From Streptomyces sp. CC228A (GTDB taxonomy: Bacteria > Actinomycetota > Actinomycetes > Streptomycetales > Streptomycetaceae), in NCBI RefSeq assembly GCF_021390935.1, contig NZ_JAJPUI010000002.1, positions 434,001 through 498,000 on the forward strand: DNA of 64,000 nt, written 5' to 3'. Under the pieces are notes generated by a model. The model searched no databases. It worked only from the letters and a program-made list of their open reading frames with translations, and had not been told where the DNA came from. Positions 1-8,099 of the stretch are shown here, in pieces (within the stretch, counting starts at the first letter, position 1; every line of letters begins with the position of its first letter). The position numbers and the translations under genes were made by a program.

Positions 1-1606
1 GCGCGCTGGACTCGAGGATCTGCTGCTTGCGACGGAAGGGGTGGTTGGAGAGTCGGGCGTTGTCACCCGACAGAGTGAGGTTGCCGAGGGTGTGGACCAA
101 CTGACCGTGCAGCTCCTCCGGGCTCTCGCCCTCCCCGGCCTCCTCCGCGAGGAGGTCGAACCACTGCTGCGCGGGCTGCTGCGGGAGTACGTGTTCCACG
201 GTCAGCGTCGCCTTGGCGTAGTCGACCGGTTCGCTGGCGGCGTAGCTCTCCTCGAACCGGCGCAGGATCTCGAAACGCTGGTTGGAGCGTCCCGACTTGT
301 AGAAGGGACGGTCGCGGATCGACTCACGGACCACCGCGTCGGAGGGCCAGACCCTGGTGCCGGTCTTGGCTGACAGCGCACGTCGGACCGCGTCGGCGAG
401 CGGCCGCCCGCTCTCCATCTCCTTCTCCACCTCCTTGGGCAGCTCCATGAACGTGCGGTTGTTCCCCGTGGTGGAGTTGCCCGCGAGCAGGCGCCGCACC
501 ACGTAACTCTCGGCGTAGGAGAGGGCTGTGGCCGCTTCCTCCGGGTCGCAGCCGTCCTCGTCCACCCGGTCGAGCAGGAGCAGCGCCAGCGGGTAGTGGG
601 TGTGGCCGCCCCAGCGGGACAGCCGCTCCAGTGCTTCCCGCAGGCCCGCGTGGTGCTCGCGGTGCGGCTCGACGACGCGCATCAGGCGGCCGGCGCGCAC
701 ATACAGCCGGGCGATCTCGGCCTCCAGGGCGTGCTCGTCCGAACTCAGCGGTTCCAGACGCCTTCTCTGGTCGCGGTAGATTTCGCTCTGCTTGGCTCGG
801 CTGTCGCCCCCGACGACCAGGTCGAGCCAGACGAGGAGCTCCAGCCTCGCCGGCCCCAGGAGCTCCTGCATCGGGAGCCACAGGTTCCGGTAGACGGTCT
901 CCCCGCGCTTGGGCAAGCACATGAAGAGGTAGTTGCGCAGCAGGTCGCTCTGGCTCAGCCCGACACCTGTGTTGTTGATGGACTCGAAGATCCGGTAGAC
1001 GTTGTCGCCCTCGGCGGCAGTGATCGAGACGATGGACAGGAAGTCGCGGAGGACGGACTCCACGGCGCTGACCCACTCTTCACCACCGCTCTCCTCCCCG
1101 GCGGTCAGGGCCGCAAGGAAGAACCGGTACGCCCCGCCGACGTTGCCTGGACCGCCCGCCGTGGGAAGCGAGTCAACGCAGGCGACGTATGCGTCACGGT
1201 CGGCCTGGGTCGGCAGCAGACGGTAGTGGTCATGCCCCTCCTGGTAGCGGTTGACCAGGATGAGGTCGTGGATACGCGCCGCCTTCTGCTCTCGGCCCTG
1301 AGCCCTGTGGCGGTCGCGCAGCGCGGTGAAGGCGAGCATCAACGTGGTCATCCGCTGTTGTCCGTCCACCACAAGCCAGCGCTGCATGCCCCCGGCCGCG
1401 ACGCGTTCGGGAGCCAGCACCACCGACCCGAGGAAGTGCGCGGCCGGGTCTTCACCCCCCAGCCTGTCCTCGACGAGGACCAGGACGTCGTCCCACAGCT
1501 GCCGCAGTTCGTCACGCTGCCAGGTGTAGGTGCGCTGGTACAACGGGACTTGGAACTGGGCCTCGCCGTGGACCAGCTTGCTGAACGTCGTCTCCTGGGC
1601 GTGCAC
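1..1606 (-). CDS. GmrSD-type DUF262/DUF1524 restriction protein, C-terminus cut by window edge
   Basis: The minus strand is open from a GTG at 1606 to the window edge, giving 535 residues without the C-terminus. The N-terminal DUF262 (GmrS-like, ParB-fold NTPase) part shows the family's PLYQRTYTW and VVDGQQRMTT motifs. The last visible part is DUF1524 (GmrD-like His-Me/HNH nuclease), with TVEHVLPQ followed by HTLGNLTLSGDNARLSN. Single-chain proteins of this layout include type IV enzymes that cut modified DNA and phage-defence proteins such as BrxU and SspE. A GGGAGGGG ribosome site lies 6-7 bases before the GTG. I infer phage or foreign-DNA defence. The target cannot be read from sequence. 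It is the outermost gene of a region rich in mobile and toxin genes. Confidence 0.85.
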   Translation of the reverse strand, partial: MHAQETTFSKLVHGEAQFQVPLYQRTYTWQRDELRQLWDDVLVLVEDRLGGEDPAAHFLGSVVLAPERVAAGGMQRWLVVDGQQRMTTLMLAFTALRDRHRAQGREQKAARIHDLILVNRYQEGHDHYRLLPTQADRDAYVACVDSLPTAGGPGNVGGAYRFFLAALTAGEESGGEEWVSAVESVLRDFLSIVSITAAEGDNVYRIFESINNTGVGLSQSDLLRNYLFMCLPKRGETVYRNLWLPMQELLGPARLELLVWLDLVVGGDSRAKQSEIYRDQRRRLEPLSSDEHALEAEIARLYVRAGRLMRVVEPHREHHAGLREALERLSRWGGHTHYPLALLLLDRVDEDGCDPEEAATALSYAESYVVRRLLAGNSTTGNNRTFMELPKEVEKEMESGRPLADAVRRALSAKTGTRVWPSDAVVRESIRDRPFYKSGRSNQRFEILRRFEESYAASEPVDYAKATLTVEHVLPQQPAQQWFDLLAEEAGEGESPEELHGQLVHTLGNLTLSGDNARLSNHPFRRKQQILESSA

Positions 1607-1623
1607 GTACGTCCCCTCCCCGA

Positions 1624-1665
1624 GGCCTGCCCGTCAGGCCCGCCATTGTGCCGTACCTCGGTACG
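1624..1665. promoter_or_regulatory. Two short palindromes just upstream of the DUF262 gene
   Basis: GGCCTG-cccgt-CAGGCC (1624-1640) and CGTACC-tc-GGTACG (1652-1665) lie 18-60 bases upstream of the GTG at 1606, where a promoter and operator would be expected. Both are exact inverted repeats. That they bind a regulator is inference. Confidence 0.3.
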
Positions 1666-1775
1666 TTGATCAGCGGAATCGACGGCCGTAGGGCTTGCGC
1701 GCTCACGGCGACCGCTGATGTCCGCAGGGCTCCCGGCTGGAGTTCCTGATGCCATCAATCACCACCTGATATGCG

Positions 1776-2286
1776 CTACACGCACCAAGGGGCCACCGGG
1801 CGCTTGTTTTCGGCGCTCCTTCCCGCGGGGCCCTTGGTCCACCTGCGATGGCTGGCAGGATCGCATGCTGTTCTGAAGCGCTGAGAGTGTTCCGCACCTG
1901 CTGACGGGTGGTCCCATTCTGCGTCGCCTCGGCGCCATGACCTCAATCGCACGCCGCTCTCATCCCAGGTGTCAACCTCGCGGAGAGAGGCCAGGGCACC
2001 GTCGAAAAACCTGCGCGATTTCAAGGCCCCGTTGGGGTGCCACTCCCGAAATTCACCCACCGCTGGGCCTTCCTGGACGAACCCTTCGGAGCGTGGCGTC
2101 CCATCCTGATACCACTCACGTGACCATCCGTCCCGGACTCCGCGCTGCATTCGTCGGGAATGATCAGATGCCCGTTCTGATATTCAGCCACTTCCCCAAG
2201 GGAAAGGTCTCCGCGATAGAGCATGTGCTGGGAGTCGCCATGCCGACACCCGGATCATCGACGTCAATGCGCGGTACAGAACTCAT
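1776..2286 (-). pseudogene. YwqK-family immunity/antitoxin pseudogene (two frameshifts)
   Basis: Three overlapping minus-strand frames together spell a YwqK-like protein. Frame one starts at ATG 2286 (SSVPRIDVDDPGVGM). Frame two gives MLYRGDLSLGEVAEYQNGHL. Frame three gives SREWYQDGTPRSEGF and GEFREWHPNGALKSRRFFDG, the MORN-like 'EWxxDG' repeats of the family. The shifts fall near 2222-2245 and 2145-2160, each equal to one missing base, and adding both restores a multiple of three. YwqK of Bacillus is the partner of the LXG toxin YwqJ, so a YwqK remnant downstream of a type VII secretion toxin locus makes sense. The normal C-terminus probably ends near 1890; the remaining frame to 1776 looks non-native. 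Confidence 0.7.
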
Positions 2287-2450
2287 CAGGGAGTCCTCTT
2301 CTCTGCGCTGAGGGAGGGGGAGGTCGTGGTCCTGCCGTGAGGGATGGGCATCTCCTGGAGCATCTGTTTGCAGTTCAGGCACAGGCGAGCCACCCTGTCA
2401 ACTGGCCGACGCAGCTGTTCATTCCGCCCTGCAAGATCTCGGAAAAACCA
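2286..2450 (-). pseudogene. Toxin C-terminal remnant, possibly YwqJ-type deaminase
   Basis: A minus-strand frame without a start reads RRPVDRVARLCLNCKQML followed by QEMPIPHGR. It ends at a TGA (2286-2288) that overlaps the ATG of the YwqK pseudogene as TGATG, the arrangement of a translationally coupled toxin-immunity pair. The CxxC (CLNC) resembles the zinc-binding half of a deaminase, which would fit YwqJ next to YwqK. The piece is short, its 5' side ends near the IS630 insertion, and the identification is tentative. Confidence 0.3.
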
Positions 2451-2464
2451 TCGCGAATCACCTA

Positions 2465-2476
2465 TTGATCAGAAAC
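2465..2476 (+). repeat. IS630 left terminal inverted repeat
   Basis: TTGATCAGAAAC is the exact complement of 3559-3570. Counting the TA target and one flanking base on each side, the match extends to 15 bp. Confidence 0.9.
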
Positions 2477-2498
2477 GGTTTGGGTTCTGGGTCGTTGG

Positions 2499-3566
2499 GT
2501 GGGTGTGAGCGATCTGGTGGGGGACGCGCGGCATCTGTCGCCGTCGGCGCAGGAGGCCCTGCGGCTGCGGGCGGTGGCCGCTCTGATGGCGGGGCGGGAC
2601 CGCGAGGACGTGGCGGCAGTGTTCGGGGTGTCGCTGAAGGCGGTCGACGGCTGGTGGGCGAAGTGGCAGGCCGGTGGTCGGGAGGCCCTGGTCATGCGTC
2701 CTCGGGGTAAGCCGGTCGGTGTGCACCAGGTGCTCGGGGAGGCCGAGCAGGCCGCGGTGCGGCAGGCGGTCCTGGACCACCGGCCGTGTGACGTGGGGCT
2801 TTCCGGTCAGCTGTGGACACGGCGGCTGGTGGGCGAGCTGATCGCGAAGCTGTACCGGGTGCGGCTGACCGAGGTGGGGGTGGGCAAGTATTTGAAGCGA
2901 TGGGGGCTGTCCTTCCAGCGCCCGGACAAGCGGGCCGTCGAGCAGGACCCCGAGGCCGTCCGGCGCTGGCATGAAGAGACCTGGCCGAAGATCCGCGTGC
3001 AGGCGAAGAAAGACGGCGGCGAGATCCTCTTCGCCGACCAGGTCGGCATCCGATCCGACCAGGTCACCGGCCGCACCTGGGGTGAGAAGGGGAAGACGCC
3101 CGTCGTGCGGCGGAGCGGGAACCGGTTCTCCGTGAACGCGATGTCGGCGATCAGCACCAAGGGCCGGATGCACTTCATGGTCTTCACCGAGTCCTTCACC
3201 GCCGAAGTGATGTGCCGCTTCCTGGGCCGGCTCGCCGGCCACTTCGACCACAAGGTCCACCTCGTGGTCGACGGTCACTCCGCGCACCGCTCGAAGAAGG
3301 TCCGCGACTGGCTCGCCGCCCACCCCGATGATGTAGAGCTGCACTTCCTGCCCCCGTACTCGCCCGAGCTGAACCCCGACGAGCTGGTCAACGCCGACCT
3401 CAAGCACAGCCTGCCCAAGCAGCACCGGGCCCGCGACCAGGCCGAACTCGCTGCCGAAACCCGCCGCTTCTTCCGCAGGCGTCAGCGTCAGCCGCACATC
3501 GTCCGCGGCTACTTCGGTGGCCCACACGTCCGCTACGTCATGGACGAGAACCCCATGAGTTTCTGA
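2499..3566 (+). CDS. IS630-family DDE transposase
   Basis: This 355-residue frame starts at GTG 2499 (GTG 2505 is an alternative). The first 120 residues form helix-turn-helix and winged-helix DNA-binding domains (LKAVDGWWAKWQAGG). The DDE_3 catalytic domain follows, with aspartates in LFADQVGIRSDQ and LVVDGHSAHRSKKV and the glutamate in PPYSPELNPDELVNADLK. Spacing and motifs match IS630 transposases, and the length is normal. There is no frameshift, so this is a single-ORF element. The stop codon TGA is part of the right inverted repeat. Confidence 0.93.
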   Translation: MGVSDLVGDARHLSPSAQEALRLRAVAALMAGRDREDVAAVFGVSLKAVDGWWAKWQAGGREALVMRPRGKPVGVHQVLGEAEQAAVRQAVLDHRPCDVGLSGQLWTRRLVGELIAKLYRVRLTEVGVGKYLKRWGLSFQRPDKRAVEQDPEAVRRWHEETWPKIRVQAKKDGGEILFADQVGIRSDQVTGRTWGEKGKTPVVRRSGNRFSVNAMSAISTKGRMHFMVFTESFTAEVMCRFLGRLAGHFDHKVHLVVDGHSAHRSKKVRDWLAAHPDDVELHFLPPYSPELNPDELVNADLKHSLPKQHRARDQAELAAETRRFFRRRQRQPHIVRGYFGGPHVRYVMDENPMSF

Positions 3567-3570
3567 TCAA
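3559..3570 (+). repeat. IS630 right terminal inverted repeat
   Basis: GTTTCTGATCAA mirrors the left end exactly and contains the transposase stop codon. The TA target copy follows at 3571-3572. Confidence 0.9.
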
Positions 3571-3576
3571 TAGTGA

Positions 3577-3735
3577 TCACGGCTGCCCCTCCGGAGTGAA
3601 TCTGGCGCCAGGCGGAATGATCACAACCTCGTCGTCCACGTGTACGACGAACTGAACGTTCTCCTTGCCGTATACCTCCGCCAGAGCGCTGCTCGGTTCG
3701 CATGGCTCCATGGTCGGCCATGGAATCCCTGACAT
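3577..3735 (-). CDS. Small orphan frame beside the IS, probably a gene fragment
   Basis: From ATG 3735 (or 3711) a 52-residue frame contains EVYGKENVQFVVHVDDEVV and PPGARFTPEGQP, then stops. It has protein-like character (hydrophobic strand, turn residues), but a stop codon lies not far upstream. The adjacent frame upstream reads LDLKQFGESGTDFKTF and VADVRDSMADHG, which suggests the end of a longer gene broken by a frameshift. I do not recognise the family. Confidence 0.3.
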   Translation of the reverse strand: MSGIPWPTMEPCEPSSALAEVYGKENVQFVVHVDDEVVIIPPGARFTPEGQP

Positions 3736-4082
3736 CCGCCACGAATGTCTTGAAATCAGTGCCAGACTCCCCGAACTGCTTGAGGTCTAACACAGGGCAG
3801 CATTCGCAGCTTCTTCCACCACTGAAAACGCCAGCCCCACATTGCTGCGCGAATACCTCGGCAGTCCACACATCCGCCGCATTCTCGACGAGGGAAGCCC
3901 TTGAGTTTGCCGGTCCTCCAGCGGAAGGCTCCACGGCCGCCCCCTGCGCACCGCGTCCGTCCCCTCGCGCCGCAACACCGTCACCAGCTTCCGAAGCTTC
4001 CGAAGGCACGCGGGCTCAGCCCGGTGACGGGGCTACCCAGAAAGGCTCCGACGCCGTGATCACACCAGCGATACCAAGATCA
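3736..4082. other. Degenerate stretch without a convincing gene
   Basis: No frame here has both a plausible start and consistent codon bias. Short protein-like islands occur on both strands, including LLREYLGSPHIRRILDEG on the plus strand near 3835-3900 and LDLKQFGESGTDFKTF on the minus strand near 3740-3790. I read this as decayed genes around the IS630 insertion. Confidence 0.4.
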
Positions 4083-4433
4083 TCACATCAAGGTCAGGCG
4101 CGCAGGTCCACTGCGCGGCTCTCGACTGAACGAGAGCTCAAGGCGACGCGCCCCCAGTTCGGTTTGTAATCGGCGAACGGCGTTGCGCCGCTGATGGCTC
4201 GCGGTGACCTGCCCCGAGTCAGGCATGTCATAACCGGTGTGCGGCTCCGACTCCTCCCACGTGAGGCGGTAGAGCGGTCCGCGGGCCGCGTGCAGGACCG
4301 GATCGGCCTCGCTCTGCACCACGACCCGCTCAAGGAGACGCGAGGCCACCGGGAGACCACCTCGATGAGTTGCGTCCTTCATGAACTCTGGGATCCGCCA
4401 GCCGGCCACCATGTCCCGTTCGGCTCGCGTCAC
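4083..4433 (-). CDS. Hypothetical protein, uncertain
   Basis: This frame of 116 residues begins MTRAERDMVAGWRIPEFM and includes GPLYRLTWEESEPHTGYDMP. No family is recognised and no ribosome site is obvious. It lies downstream of the likely immunity gene on the same strand, where secondary immunity or orphan toxin-tip genes often sit, but its own sequence does not establish a role. It may be a fragment. The 130 bases between it and the next gene hold nothing recognisable. Confidence 0.3.
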   Translation of the reverse strand: MTRAERDMVAGWRIPEFMKDATHRGGLPVASRLLERVVVQSEADPVLHAARGPLYRLTWEESEPHTGYDMPDSGQVTASHQRRNAVRRLQTELGARRLELSFSREPRSGPARLTLM

Positions 4434-4561
4434 ATGCCCCGGACCGACCCACGGTCAGCTGGTCGCACGTCGCCATCAAATGAATTTGTTCCATCGACTG
4501 CGGCCCTGACCCTACCGAGCCGCCCCGAGGCCAAGGCAGCACCAGATATGCGGGACAACCT

Positions 4562-5035
4562 TTAGGTATTAAAAGAGGGCGAAACACGCAACACGGCCTC
4601 CGCATTGGCAATCATTCGAGCAATCTCGATCGGAAGATTCTGGAATTCCTCCATCACCACATCGAAGGGTTCCACCATGTGAACCGCCCCGTCCAGACCC
4701 TCAGCCTGAACAAAAAAACGGTAACCAGTCGGCGATTGCCGGTCGACGACCTTTATCCATGCCGCTCCGTGGCGAAGCGCTAGCACATCACCAAGATACG
4801 CGGTCAAGTCCGTGTGCAACGTGATCCAGTCCGACTGCTCGAACTCGCCGAGCGGAAGTCGATCTGTATAGTTCTGCAGACCTGGCATCAGAACCAAGGG
4901 GTCGCTCGTGTACCGATCCGGTTCGACGCCCAGCATAGATGCAAGGTTGAGCACATTCAGATGCGCCTCACGTCCCCACTCTTGGAGATCCGAATCCGGC
5001 TCATTCGACATTCCGCTGCTCATGCTCACATCCAT
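4562..5035 (-). CDS. Putative immunity protein for the upstream nuclease toxin
   Basis: This 157-residue acidic soluble protein starts at ATG 5035, with ATGs at 5023 and 5011 as alternatives. It begins 21 bases after the stop of the toxin gene on the same strand, the standard place for a cognate immunity gene. The sequence (LGVEPDRYTSDPLVLMPG, DWITLHTDLTAYLGDVLA, EFQNLPIEIARMIANAEA) looks like an alpha/beta immunity fold, but I recognise no named family. Its lower GC content than the secretion genes is shared with the toxin tip, which suggests the tip and immunity gene arrived together. Function is inferred from position. Confidence 0.6.
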   Translation of the reverse strand: MDVSMSSGMSNEPDSDLQEWGREAHLNVLNLASMLGVEPDRYTSDPLVLMPGLQNYTDRLPLGEFEQSDWITLHTDLTAYLGDVLALRHGAAWIKVVDRQSPTGYRFFVQAEGLDGAVHMVEPFDVVMEEFQNLPIEIARMIANAEAVLRVSPSFNT

Positions 5036-5056
5036 TCTGATCGACCAGATGTCAAT

Positions 5057-7648
5057 CTACTTCTTCTTCCTCACCGGCGGATCCCACTGATCCCTCTTGG
5101 GTGCCGGGCCATATTCCAGGAATATGATCTTCGCATCTTCAAGATAATTCCGGAGTTCATCTGATGGTCCCGCGTGCGTGAACGACCACCGTGGATCATA
5201 GTCGGGGTTCAGGTTTCGCAGAGCAATGTCCTTGTGGATCTGCTCCTTGATCTCCGGCTTGAGCGGTACCTTATTTTCGACTAGCTTACTGGTTCCATCT
5301 TTCATCGTGATGGTGCGATAAGGGCCGTAAGTCTTGACTTCGACAGCCACCGTGCGACCGTCAGGCAAGTCCACTGGAACATCCACTTTACGTCCACCTG
5401 TGGCGGTCACGGGATACCGCGCATCGGCATTCGTCGGTACGGGATACCACCGTTCGGTACCACCTCCCCACAGTTGCCGGTGGAACTCCTCTCCCCGCTG
5501 CCACCGAAGCTGGCGGTCACGGGTGTTACGGACATCCCTCAGCGTGAGCGGGCCGTCCGCCGGCAACAGCGCTGGCCTGGTGTGGTCAGGCTCTTGCCCG
5601 GCATACGGGTTCTCGTCGCTCGCCTTGGCTTCGCTCGCCCCGGGGCTCTCCTCGGGTCCTTCACCCCTCGTTGCTGAATCATCCGATGCACCCGTGACCG
5701 GGTTGTCGGTGGACGTATCGCCGGCTGCGCGGGGCGCGTCGTCCGCGCCGACGTCGAGGTCATTCAGGCTACTCGTACCAGCGGTATTCGGATGGTTGGA
5801 GTAGTGAGTCGAGCCGCCTGCGCCGTCGATGTGTCCTGTGCCGCTCGGAGTGTCGCGGAGACGGCCGATGATTGGTTCGTCGGCTTGAGCGCCGCCGGGC
5901 GGCGGCGCGTCGGTGTGGGTTCCGGTGGTGGGCGAAGTGTCACTGTGGCCGCCTCGAGGGGCGTTCAGGTCGTTGCTGGGTATGCCGTTGTTCGCGCGCC
6001 CGCCGGGCATGCCGCCCGGGGCCGTGCCGCCCGGGGTGGTGTCCGGGCGGGCAGTCGGGGTGTCATCCGCGGGGCGGAGCGGGTCGGGGGTGTCTGAGCC
6101 GAGGTGGAGTACGTCGTCGTTGGTGCGGGCGCCGACTGCGGCCAGTTCGCGTTCCGGGATCGCTGCGGTGGTCGGGGTGTCCGGTTTCGGGGTGGTGGTG
6201 TGCGGGGTGGTGGCGCCTGCGGTGGGACCGGCTTCCTTGGGGGCGTCCTCGGCCTTCTGCACCAGGGTGCCGTCGGCGTCGTAGAGGTGGCCTTCAGGGT
6301 CCACGTAGCGCGCGGCGCCGTCCACGGGGAGTTTGACCGTGCCCGGCGGGAGCGTGGTGGTGCCCTCGGGGAGTCTGATGGTGCCGTTCGGGAGCTTGAG
6401 TGCGCCTTCCGGGACGGGTGTGCCCGCAGGGAGGTCGATCGTTCCGTCGGGCAGGGTCCTTGCGCCGTCGGGGAGGGCGAATGCGCCGTCGACGTTGATG
6501 GTGGGGATGTCGACGGCCCCGGCGCCCTTGAGGCCGGTCATGATGTCGCCGATTTTGACCATGCCCGCGCCGGCGCCCTTGAAGACGTAGGTCATCGGGT
6601 CGATGGCCTTGCCGGCCTTGCTCGTTAAGGACAGCGTCTTGGCGACCGCGCCCGCCTTGCCGGCACCGGCCACCGCACCGCCGGCGCCGCCGGTGAAAAC
6701 GGTGGTCAGGACGTTGAAGGTGACCTCGCCCGCGGCGCGTGAGGGGTTGGAGCCCCACTTGTCCCAGGCCACGAGCGCCTTGCCGGTCTCCTTCATCGCG
6801 GTGCGGGAGTCGCGCAGCCAGGCCGGCAGCTTGTCGTCGGGCATCGCCCAGTACGCGGCGCCGACGCCGGGTATCGCGGTGATCACCACGCCGGTGAGGA
6901 GCTTGCCCAGGCCGGTCCACGCCTGGCCGGCCGCGTCCCAGCCGTCGAAGCCGACCAGGGTGCCCAGGCCCTTGATCGTGCCCCACAGGCCGTCCACGAC
7001 GATGCCCTTGCCGAACTCCCAGGCGTGCTCGTGGATGTGGTACCAGGGGATCGACTCCTCGACGGCGTCGCCCCAGGGCAGGCTCTCGGCCTGTTTGAGG
7101 GCCTCGGCGTCGTAGCCGTACATGTTCTTGGCGTTGGAGCCGTCGTTGATTTTCAGGGGTTCGCCGCCCACCAGTGCGACGATCTTCGCGTGGCAGGAGC
7201 GCTCCGCCTCCTGGAACTGCGTCCACACCTCGGCGATCGCGTTGCGGCGCTCGAGGTTCTCGTCGATCAGGTCGCCGTCCTCGCGCCACTCGTCGTCGCC
7301 GGCGATCCGCTCGCGGAAGGTCACCGCCTGCGCCCGTAGTTCGCCGAGACGCTTGACGAGCGGCCCGATGGTGTCGGCGTAGGTGCCCAGCGCGCCGGCG
7401 ATGACCCTCAGGTCGGAACCGAGGTCCACGCCCTTGTCGGCGACCGGTTTGGTGGTCGCGAACAGCTGCTCGGCCTCGGGCGCCTCGTAGAAGGCCCGCA
7501 GCCCGCCGAACGTGGTGTGGACGGAGGAGGCCGCGGCGGACACCTTCGGTCCGTGGCCGCGCAGCGCCTTCACCTTCGCGGCCAGGAGTGCCTCATCGCC
7601 GGTGAAGACCGGCACCTCCCCCGGGATGACCGGCTCGTTGCCGCTCAC
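5057..7648 (-). CDS. Type VII secretion-linked polymorphic toxin with PD-(D/E)XK nuclease-like C-terminus
   Basis: The protein has 863 residues. Residues 1-200 are alpha-helical and resemble the N-terminal targeting region of WXG/LXG-type exported toxins. Residues about 220-370 include hydrophobic, glycine/alanine-rich helices. Residues about 386-440 carry tandem LPDGT-like turns (LPDGARTLPDGTIDLPAGT and onward). A Pro/Thr/Asp-rich linker leads to a C-terminal tip from about 700. The tip has the layout of restriction-endonuclease-fold toxins: aspartate near 756 (RKVDVPVDLPDGR) and VAVEVKTYG with E770 and K772, the D...ExK core. I infer a secreted DNA-cutting antibacterial toxin. The start overlaps the stop of the DUF6507 gene by four bases (ATGA). 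The probable immunity gene follows 21 bases downstream. From about 5600 on, toward the 3' end, the sequence becomes more AT-rich, typical of an exchanged toxin tip. Confidence 0.8.
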   Translation of the reverse strand: MSGNEPVIPGEVPVFTGDEALLAAKVKALRGHGPKVSAAASSVHTTFGGLRAFYEAPEAEQLFATTKPVADKGVDLGSDLRVIAGALGTYADTIGPLVKRLGELRAQAVTFRERIAGDDEWREDGDLIDENLERRNAIAEVWTQFQEAERSCHAKIVALVGGEPLKINDGSNAKNMYGYDAEALKQAESLPWGDAVEESIPWYHIHEHAWEFGKGIVVDGLWGTIKGLGTLVGFDGWDAAGQAWTGLGKLLTGVVITAIPGVGAAYWAMPDDKLPAWLRDSRTAMKETGKALVAWDKWGSNPSRAAGEVTFNVLTTVFTGGAGGAVAGAGKAGAVAKTLSLTSKAGKAIDPMTYVFKGAGAGMVKIGDIMTGLKGAGAVDIPTINVDGAFALPDGARTLPDGTIDLPAGTPVPEGALKLPNGTIRLPEGTTTLPPGTVKLPVDGAARYVDPEGHLYDADGTLVQKAEDAPKEAGPTAGATTPHTTTPKPDTPTTAAIPERELAAVGARTNDDVLHLGSDTPDPLRPADDTPTARPDTTPGGTAPGGMPGGRANNGIPSNDLNAPRGGHSDTSPTTGTHTDAPPPGGAQADEPIIGRLRDTPSGTGHIDGAGGSTHYSNHPNTAGTSSLNDLDVGADDAPRAAGDTSTDNPVTGASDDSATRGEGPEESPGASEAKASDENPYAGQEPDHTRPALLPADGPLTLRDVRNTRDRQLRWQRGEEFHRQLWGGGTERWYPVPTNADARYPVTATGGRKVDVPVDLPDGRTVAVEVKTYGPYRTITMKDGTSKLVENKVPLKPEIKEQIHKDIALRNLNPDYDPRWSFTHAGPSDELRNYLEDAKIIFLEYGPAPKRDQWDPPVRKKK

Positions 7649-8067
7649 TTCTTCCCCCCGAGGTCCTTCAGCAGGTCCAGGCGCACCGATCGCGCCGCGT
7701 CCTGGGCCTCCTTGGCCGTCTCCAGGTCGCCTTCGACGTAGGCGTTGGTGGCCTTGGCGGCGCCCAGGACCGCGGCCTGGGTGCGTTCGGCCATCGACGT
7801 GAACTCCTTGCCGCGCTTCTCCACGTACTGCGCCAGGGCCGCGGCGACCGGCCCCTGCGCCTTGCGCTCCAGGTTGTCGGACGACGACGGCGGGCCCTGA
7901 AGCCGTGTGGTGGCCGCCGATCCGGGCACCGCCGTCCCGGCGGCCTGCGCCGCCTCCTGGATGTCGCTGAGCATCGCCTGCAGGGCCTTCTCCAGCTCAC
8001 CCGCCTTCGCGCCGGTGAGCCGCAGCTGGCCCTGCACGCCCTGCGGCTTGATGTCCCACCCCGTCAT
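7645..8067 (-). CDS. DUF6507 family protein, T7SS accessory
   Basis: This 140-residue helical protein starts MTGWDIKPQGVQGQL and has the low-complexity helical build of WXG100-related proteins (LEKALQAMLSDIQEAAQAAG, YVEKRGKEFTSMAERTQAAV). The family occurs in Streptomyces next to esx genes and large secreted toxins. I take it to be a small helical partner or targeting chaperone of the toxin encoded next. The two genes are translationally coupled through ATGA. The family name is from memory. Confidence 0.65.
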   Translation of the reverse strand: MTGWDIKPQGVQGQLRLTGAKAGELEKALQAMLSDIQEAAQAAGTAVPGSAATTRLQGPPSSSDNLERKAQGPVAAALAQYVEKRGKEFTSMAERTQAAVLGAAKATNAYVEGDLETAKEAQDAARSVRLDLLKDLGGKK

Positions 8068-8099
8068 GCCCGCACCCCCGTACGCGGATCAGTCAGCGG

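Larger units (their letters stand above)
2465..3570 (+). mobile_element. IS630-family insertion sequence, complete
   Basis: The 1,106-bp element has perfect 12-bp inverted ends, TTGATCAGAAAC and GTTTCTGATCAA, flanked on both sides by TA (2463-2464 and 3571-3572), the target duplication of IS630/Tc1-type elements. One transposase gene fills it and its stop lies inside the right repeat. Identical ends and an uninterrupted transposase suggest a recent or still active insertion. It sits inside the toxin/immunity debris field. Confidence 0.9.

Noticed and set aside
1776..2150. Intact 124-residue antitoxin gene
   Set aside because: It lacks the conserved N-terminal third, which is found in two other frames upstream; the whole is a frameshifted YwqK-like pseudogene.
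6310..6490. LPxGT-like motifs in the toxin as sortase signals
   Set aside because: They are internal, tandem and not followed by a membrane helix and basic tail; they are repeat turns, not cell-wall sorting signals.
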